From Gadus chalcogrammus (taxonomy: Eukaryota > Chordata > Actinopteri > Gadiformes > Gadidae): a DNA stretch of 64,000 nucleotides. The translations under genes were made by a program, and so were the position numbers. The notes under the pieces were generated by a model. That model did no database searches. It saw only the letters and a program-made list of their open reading frames with translations, and was not told where the DNA came from. Below, piece after piece: positions 26,501 to 64,000 of this stretch (the stretch's first letter is position 1; the number at the start of each line of letters is the position of its first letter). Location: assembly GCF_026213295.1 (NCBI RefSeq), contig NC_079432.1, positions 7,377,402 to 7,441,401 on the forward strand, read 5' to 3'.

Positions 26501-26557
26501 TGATGCAATGCCTTTGCCTTACTTCTTCGCCGTGAAAACATGGGAGAAATTGCATCA
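26501..26557. promoter_or_regulatory. chac1: Paired CARE (C/EBP-ATF) elements upstream of chac1
   Basis: TGATGCAAT is at 26501-26509 and its exact reverse complement ATTGCATCA at 26549-26557. This matches the composite C/EBP-ATF response element (TGATGNAAN) bound by ATF4 with C/EBP partners. They lie about 270-320 nt before the TATA box. ATF4 induction of chac1 is known in mammals, so these are the probable stress-response sites. Confidence 0.65.
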
Positions 26558-26589
26558 GCCAGAGTAAAGCACAGAGTGACAAAATAATT

Positions 26590-26783
26590 GACCAATGAGT
26601 TAATCGTTTTGTATGAGTGAAAATTCTTTGACCAATTACTTTGAGGGATATCGGTCAGCCTTATAACGATTTTGAGCCAATCCCAGATCTAGTTTAGTTT
26701 AGATTTACAGTTTATTTGCTGCTCTGGAGCCCAATTGGCTAAAGTGATGTGGAGATCCACCCATTCTTCAATTATATTGGTCA
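26590..26783. promoter_or_regulatory. chac1: CCAAT-box cluster of the chac1 promoter
   Basis: CCAAT words occur near 26592, 26632, 26677 and 26730, with an ATTGG (reverse CCAAT) near 26776. This spacing fits an NF-Y type promoter. Confidence 0.5.
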
Positions 26784-26821
26784 AAGCCTCTGCTCAAGAC
26801 ACGCCCACCCTGGGATGCTGG

Positions 26822-26828
26822 TATATAG
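26822..26828 (+). promoter_or_regulatory. chac1: chac1 TATA box
   Basis: TATATAG at 26822-26828 predicts transcription from about 26850 and a 5' leader of about 470 nt. Confidence 0.55.
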
Positions 26829-27316
26829 TCGCCAGCACAGAGGCGCCATGTCATCGAAGAAGCTTAACGACGACCGCTGCAATAGAAACGATTAGATTAA
26901 CGGCTTGCCCAGCTTTCATTTGTCTTTCATCTAACTTTTCTTTCCAGTATTATCTATTTCTTAAAACGTCATCCACGGCTGGCTTAGGTGGCTGGCCACA
27001 AGCGCTATCGATTTGATTTAGATTGTTCGAAGCCACAAGGCTATCATGGATTTTTAAGCAGGTATGCGGCAGAACTAATGCACAGGCATGCATCGCGCAA
27101 GGCAAAACCCTCTCCGAGACTCCATCCTCTCGACTGCACAGCAGTTGGGCTCGAATACCGTCCGCGGTATACCCGTGAGCCAACCTGTGCCGCTCCTCCT
27201 TGACCGAAGGAAGCTACTATTAACCAGCTAGTCTGCCTACCCAGCGGCCTGTTAGATTTATCTGTAAGCGCTCCATCCATTAATCTGAACGTCGTCCTCT
27301 AAAACCGAGTGAAAAA

Positions 27317-27487
27317 ATGAAGCCTCAGGACGTGATGACCGTGAAGACCAGCCTCTGGATCTTCGGGTACGGGTCGCTGGTGTGGAAGCCCGACTTCAAA
27401 TACAAGAGGAGCATGGTCGGGCATATTCAAGGCTACAAGAGACGCTTCTGGCACGGCGATAACTTTCACCGTGGAAATGACGAGTTG
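27317..27487 (+). CDS. chac1: chac1 exon 1
   Basis: 57 codons from the start ATG through NFHRGNDEL, with the YGSL motif; donor GTAAGA; phase 0. Confidence 0.96.
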
Positions 27488-28182
27488 GTAAGATTATCGT
27501 TTTTTTAAAATGATGTATTTGGCCAGAGATGGCTTAAGACACTATGAATGGGTGATTTGTTCGTGGTACCACGCCCTGATGTACTTTCCATTGCCCTGTC
27601 ATTGACGCGAGCCATTTTTCTTCTCTCCCTGCAGCCCGGAAGAGTGGTGACGCTGATGGAGGATGATGACGTAAGTGGGCTGCGATTATGACGCTGCAAT
27701 GGAATCTAACGGAAATCGTTTTCATACAGAGTTCCTACCAACACAATAGTTGGGGTGAACTAACATCTCCTCCTCCTCCTCTTTCCTCTCTACAGGCGAG
27801 CACTTGGGGCGTGGCCTTCGAGGTGACCGGCGCCCAGGTGGAGGAGTCACTCAAGTACCTGAACCTGCGCGAGGCTGTTCGCGGCGGCTACGCTACCAAG
27901 TCAGTGGACTTCTACCCCGAGGGCGGGGTGGACCAGACGCCCGTGACGGCGCTGGTGTACATCGCCACCGAGGACAACCCCCTGTACCTGGGGCCCGCCA
28001 GCCCGGAGGTGATCGGGGCTCAGATCGCCATGAGCTTCGGCAAGACCGGCCACAACCTGGAGTACCTCCTGCGCCTGGCCGAGTTCATGAGGCAGAGCTG
28101 CCCACACGTAGACGACCCCCACCTGTTTGCCATCGAGGCGGCGGCGCTGGCGTTCGTGCCCTACCTGTTGGCGGCCCAATAG
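27317..28182 (+). CDS. chac1: Glutathione-specific gamma-glutamylcyclotransferase 1 (ChaC1), 3 exons
   Basis: Cytosolic enzyme that cleaves glutathione to 5-oxoproline and Cys-Gly; in mammals it is induced by ATF4-CHOP in ER stress and is reported to block Notch processing. Three exons join to 197 aa, close to the roughly 200-residue family size. The substrate-binding YGSL loop is at residues 18-21 (FGYGSLVWKPDF), then GYKRRFWHGDNFHRG, GRVVTLMED, and the YLNLREAVRGGY block whose Glu95 aligns with the catalytic glutamate of the family (Glu83 of human ChaC2). The C-terminal part (DNPLYLGPAS, SGKTGHN-like loop, NLEYLLRLAEFMR) is intact. The ATG at 27317 is the one placed correctly before the YGSL loop. 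Human CHAC1 has a longer N-terminus. Confidence 0.96.
27635..27670 (+). CDS. chac1: chac1 exon 2 (36-nt micro-exon)
   Basis: Twelve codons, PGRVVTLMEDDD, between CTGCAG and GTAAGT. It is needed for the conserved GRVVTL strand. Confidence 0.95.
27796..28182 (+). CDS. chac1: chac1 exon 3 (catalytic Glu, C-terminus)
   Basis: 128 codons plus TAG, GC-rich. Begins ASTWGVAFEV and ends VPYLLAAQ. Confidence 0.97.
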   Translation, partial: ASTWGVAFEVTGAQVEESLKYLNLREAVRGGYATKSVDFYPEGGVDQTPVTALVYIATEDNPLYLGPASPEVIGAQIAMSFGKTGHNLEYLLRLAEFMRQSCPHVDDPHLFAIEAAALAFVPYLLAAQ

Positions 28183-28366
28183 CTTGTACCCTGACCCCCC
28201 CCCCCTCCCTCCTCCCCTCTCTGTACTGTTAACTTTTTAGTAAAAAGTAGATAGACAACATTAGACACATCAAGGCGTTTCATCTGTCATATCTTTATAA
28301 TTATGTCATGGTGGATGACTGTATCGTTGTATTCCTGTTGTGTTGGTGAGGTCTGTAACGCTAGTA

Positions 28367-28391
28367 CCCCCCCCCCCCCCCCCCCCCCCCC
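28367..28391. repeat. Poly-C run (25 nt) in chac1 3' UTR
   Basis: Uninterrupted C25 on the sense strand within the 3' UTR. Poly-C binding proteins could bind it in the mRNA. Confidence 0.95.
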
Positions 28392-28628
28392 AGGGAGTGT
28401 ACTACATGTGATCAAATGTGGAAGGAAAGTCTTTTTTTTTTTTACAGCCAGCCATTCATTTACTGTAACTGTATTCCCAAGCCTGTGAGCAACTGTAAAC
28501 CACATTGTTGTGCTCTATGTTTACCCCTCATGTTGGGTTCACAATAAGCTAAATATGTATTTGCACTGCTAAAGGACTGCTGGTTGTGTTGACATGTGAT
28601 GACGAATACGACCAGTTTCACAGACTGA

Positions 28629-28634
28629 AATAAA
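28629..28634 (+). terminator. chac1: chac1 polyadenylation signal
   Basis: AATAAA about 450 nt after the stop codon; the 3' UTR is 28183 to about 28650. Confidence 0.85.
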
Positions 28635-28650
28635 GTTTTGAACAATGGTT

Positions 28651-29740
28651 TCTGTTTCGGTGTGACTTACTTTTGCATAGTGAGTAATGAAACTCATATA
28701 GGCTAAAATCCCCTCCCTCATGGGCATAGCATTCACTTCGGGCAAACCTCAGCTCACGACGTGACCTTTGGTTGCATTGCTATTAAGTTGTGACTAATTA
28801 GTGTAGATGTACAAATACAAGGAAGCTATTCTGAACTGGTGCAGCCCAATATGGTTTTGAATTTGTAGTGAAGGACTTGTGGTTTTTCAACGCCTTGTAA
28901 ACACCATCGTATTTCAAGAGCCATACGAGCCTGTGCGCGGATATAGACGTCTAGCTGGAAGCGCCATACATGGGCTGAGATGCATGCAAACACTCCTGGA
29001 CACACCCAAACCTGAATTGGCTGGGCTAGCATGTTCCTTGGCCGGAGCTCAAGACCGCACTGGAGCTGCGCAGGCTTACGTAACACCCCGGGCTGGGAAG
29101 GGAACTACCTCAGACCTGGAAGTCCTGTGTTTACCGTCTGTTCCACGAACAAGTCAGAGTTCAACACAACACAAATCCTTGAGCCCTCAAAGAAAAAGAA
29201 TACACACACCCACCTCTTGGAACCCAGAATATTACCATGAAAACACACACACACACACACTTCTAACCCAGGATTTTACCAATAACACACATGTTCTTCG
29301 AACCCAGAATATTAACAATAACCTTTTATACTCGAGTATTTGTGAAGTGTGCTGTAGATATGGGAGTTCGATGTTGAAAACATTTTGTATATGTGACCCA
29401 TACTGGATGCAATGAGAACAGTGCATCAGTATAGATGTGTGTCAACATCCACACCCTCCTATCTTATCAGCGTTTACTTCACCTTAGAGTTATGCAACGT
29501 GTACTCGAACACGTTCAAGTGAAAGTTGAGAAACGTGAAAGTTCCAAGAGGAAATCATGTTTGTGTGGCCGTGCTGTTGGCGGGACTCTGACATTAAGCA
29601 GCTGTCAAAAGACTTGAAAGATGAATTCAAAAGGTCGTAAACATAAGAAAAATAACTCAAGTGATTCATTCTAATAGGAGTCAAGAAGAATGTCCGCCCT
29701 TGATTCTAGATGCAAATATAAAAAATCTCACAATTAACCA
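28651..29740. other. chac1-ino80 convergent intergenic region
   Basis: About 1.1 kb of unique sequence between two tail-to-tail genes. A short imperfect repeat is visible at 29210-29330, where an 'acccagaat att acca' motif recurs. No gene was seen. Confidence 0.7.
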
Positions 29741-29753
29741 GATTTAGCACAGT

Positions 29754-31181
29754 TTTATTTTCAATTGGCTTTTCCTGTTAGTAAAATGGCAGACTTTTTT
29801 TATGTACACATAACCTATAAAAATAGATAAGCACATAAGGGAGACCAAAGGAAATGTTGCTCTCAATATTATGTACATCAATATAGAACATATTTTATCA
29901 CACTATTAACACTAAACAAGAAAACCTAAGACGAATGTAGTGATTGACATACAAAACATTTGCCATTCCAAAACCATCAACGATAAACAATCTAAAACAT
30001 TTGAGAATTGTGTACCTTTTTTTGAAATATGAACACAAATTCTAAGCAATCTCGAAAAGAAACACTATAATTTACTTTGTATTGTATGGAAATTTTCACA
30101 TCACAGTCACAACTCATCCTTACTGATCATAACCTGTATAACTTAAGCAATAAACATTCAAATAATTTAAATCGAAATGCTCTGAGTCCAAGCAGCAGCA
30201 TCGGGGGTCTTGAAATATTTTGCAATTAGCCTTCAAGTTTTTTTTTGTAATCATCCGATTTAAAAAAATATCGCTGCATTGGTTTTTAATCGAAACATAT
30301 CGCATCATATAAAAGTTTTCATGGACAAAAAAGGTTTGAGAAAAGTTGTTTAGGCTATGCCATGCTTGTACGGTTTCGTAGGTCGTCCATTACAAAAATA
30401 AGAGCTATCGTACAAAAGTGAGAACACGTTTTGTATGGTGTGGTATGGATTCACATTTTGGAAATGCAGAGGATGGAGGATCCAACAGCTTGAAGTTCAG
30501 GAACTGAACAATAAAAAAAAAGAATAAAAAAAAAAGAAAATACTTCCAAAGTAAGACATGCAAATGGAAGACATTGCTCAGTGCATCAGACTCATCGGAC
30601 TCTCTCGCACTGGGTGATACGTTTTCAAAGCCCTTTATGTATGACGTTGGTTAAAATGTTGTGTATGGATATATATATATATATATCTATATATTATATA
30701 TATTATATATATTATATAGGATATATATACATACATACATACAAACATATGTATATAACCTAGGCGTTACCATCAATGACTCCCAGAACATGACCACAGA
30801 AGGACACAAAATAGAACAAACGACACAAGAGGAGGAACCAGGTTGTCTCATCTCCAAAGCACTTAAGAAACTCTCCTGCCACAATGCAAGCCAATATCCG
30901 CAGCAGGAGACGCCATTCGGACGCTTGGAGATAAGAAACGCAACATACCAACTGGGAGGGACTGCGGGGCATTGTAACTCTGTGTGTGCGCACGCGTGTG
31001 GGTGTGTGACTTTGTAAAAGAGTGCGTTCCTTCATTTAGTGAATGCTGTTCCCTTGACAGTGTGGGTACTGTGCGGACAGCTTTCTGAGAGATCACAGTG
31101 AGAGCAGGTCTGGTTTCAGGGCGGAGCGCAAGAGGGTCTTTTTTCATGGTGTCCACATTTGCTTACCATAGCTGGTTATTC

Positions 31182-31231
<50 letters not shown>

Positions 31232-31296
31232 GTGTGTGTGTGGGTGTGTGTGTGTGTGTGTGGGTGTGTGGGTGTGTGTGTTGTGTGTGTAACACA
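29754..31296 (-). other. ino80: ino80 3' UTR with polyadenylation signal
   Basis: On the - strand an AATAAA (TTTATT at 29754-29759 on +) lies about 1.5 kb after the stop codon. The UTR is AT-rich, contains a TA-rich tract (about 30668-30762), and begins with a CA-rich tract (31181-31289, read as CA in the mRNA) directly after the stop. Confidence 0.65.
31181..31289. repeat. Imperfect (GT)n at the ino80 3' UTR start
   Basis: GT-rich tract on +, CA-rich in the ino80 mRNA, beginning eight bases after the stop codon. Confidence 0.95.
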
Positions 31297-63120
<31,824 letters not shown>

Positions 63121-64000
63121 CTAGACAAGAAAACGACACACACACACACACAAACACACATATATAGCGTGAGCAGCATGAACAGGTGTGTGTGCATGTG
63201 TGAGTGTGTGTATGTGTGTCGCAGCGTGTGAAAAAACTCCTGCCTGTATGCGTGCGTGCGTGCGTGCGTTCGTGCGTGAAGGTGCATGTGTGTGAACATA
63301 CATGTGGGCACCCAAAGACAGGAACCGGTGAGGCAAAGTGCCGTGTGTCTTCCTGTGCGATGAGTGCAGTGAGAGGGGACAGAGCTGTACAGCGCAGAGG
63401 GGAACAGGGACCGCTGGCCACAACAATGAGACGAGCCCAATGAATCACTCAGTGACAGGGATGAAAAGGATGCAGGTGTGGAGAGAAGCTGATTCGTGGC
63501 TTTTTTTCTTTTTTCAAGCCTTGGATTGAAAGCCGGAACGATTTAATATTCCACATAAAAGTGAGGAGGAATTTTGTTTAGGGAGGGAGGGAGTGTGCAA
63601 GCCGAGTCAGGTCGGCGAGTTCAGAGAGTTTGGTGATTGAGTGAATTGAGTCCAGTGAAGGAGAATCCATCTTTTAATCATTTAAGCTCTGTTTTTTCGT
63701 CAGGTTGTGTTATCTAGCCGCCCCATGGTTAACTAGTGTGACCTAGTTCCCCTTTGTTAACCTTTTGCCTGGGGTGAATCGGTCACAAGGAACCACTTAT
63801 CTACACGAGAAAAACTCCTGTATGTCAACATTTCCCTCACATGAAGTATGGACAAATGCACTGTGGGAAGGGGGTTGAAGCTGTGTCAAAAGGGTTGACT
63901 ATTGTGCGCTTTATTGCATTTAGAAGTCTCATCTGCCCTTTCAAAGGAATAGCCACGATGGTCTGCTCGATCAGCCTAGTGTGTGAGTTGAGATGGTTGG
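63121..64000 (-). other. ino80: ino80 intron upstream of exon a
   Basis: No further exon is recognisable up to the window edge. The exon with the Walker A loop (DEMGLGKT) must lie beyond 64000. GT and GCGT repeats occur around 63130-63300. Confidence 0.75.

Overview
The window is vertebrate nuclear DNA, almost certainly from a teleost fish. It has spliced genes with GT-AG introns, polyadenylation signals and very dense simple repeats. The gene order dll4 > chac1 > < ino80 is the one known at human 15q15 and in other vertebrates. The extreme load of long (CA/GT)n, (GA/CT)n and poly-G tracts resembles gadiform (cod-like) genomes, which are known for this; that species-level guess is inference only. 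No prokaryotic operons, CRISPR arrays, rRNA or tRNA genes were seen.

Layout. Positions 1-12222 are non-coding upstream DNA with microsatellites, a 146-bp foldback element and one weak exon-like segment. Positions 12223-22574 hold dll4 on the + strand: TATA box, long 5' leader, 11 coding exons (2076 nt, 691 aa plus stop) and a 3' UTR ending at an AATAAA. Positions 22600-26500 are intergenic. Positions 26501-28634 hold chac1 on the + strand: two ATF4-type CARE motifs, CCAAT boxes, TATA box, three coding exons (197 aa) and AATAAA. After about 1.1 kb the convergent ino80 gene fills the rest of the window on the - strand. It shows 23 coding exons, from motif Ia of the ATPase to the stop codon (3054 nt, 1017 aa plus stop). 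The first part of the gene, with the HSA/DBINO region and the Walker A loop, lies beyond position 64000. All exon phases chain without a frameshift in each of the three genes.

Roles. Dll4 is a membrane Notch ligand of arterial and sprouting endothelium. Chac1 is a cytosolic gamma-glutamylcyclotransferase that degrades glutathione under ATF4 control; mammalian work also describes it as a Notch antagonist, so two linked genes touch one pathway. Ino80 is the Snf2-type motor of the INO80 nucleosome remodeller.

Most notable: (1) the 3' end of one ino80 exon, with its splice donor, has been copied inside an adjacent (CT)n array, giving a second perfect donor 171 nt away and in frame, which could add a 57-residue Arg-Glu repeat; (2) dll4 intron 3 holds SOX, ETS and RBPJ motifs clustered within about 80 bp, the known logic of the mammalian intron-3 arterial enhancer; (3) two perfect inverted CARE motifs lie upstream of chac1; (4) there are several long hairpins and foldback elements, including a hAT-like MITE inserted in a GT tract.
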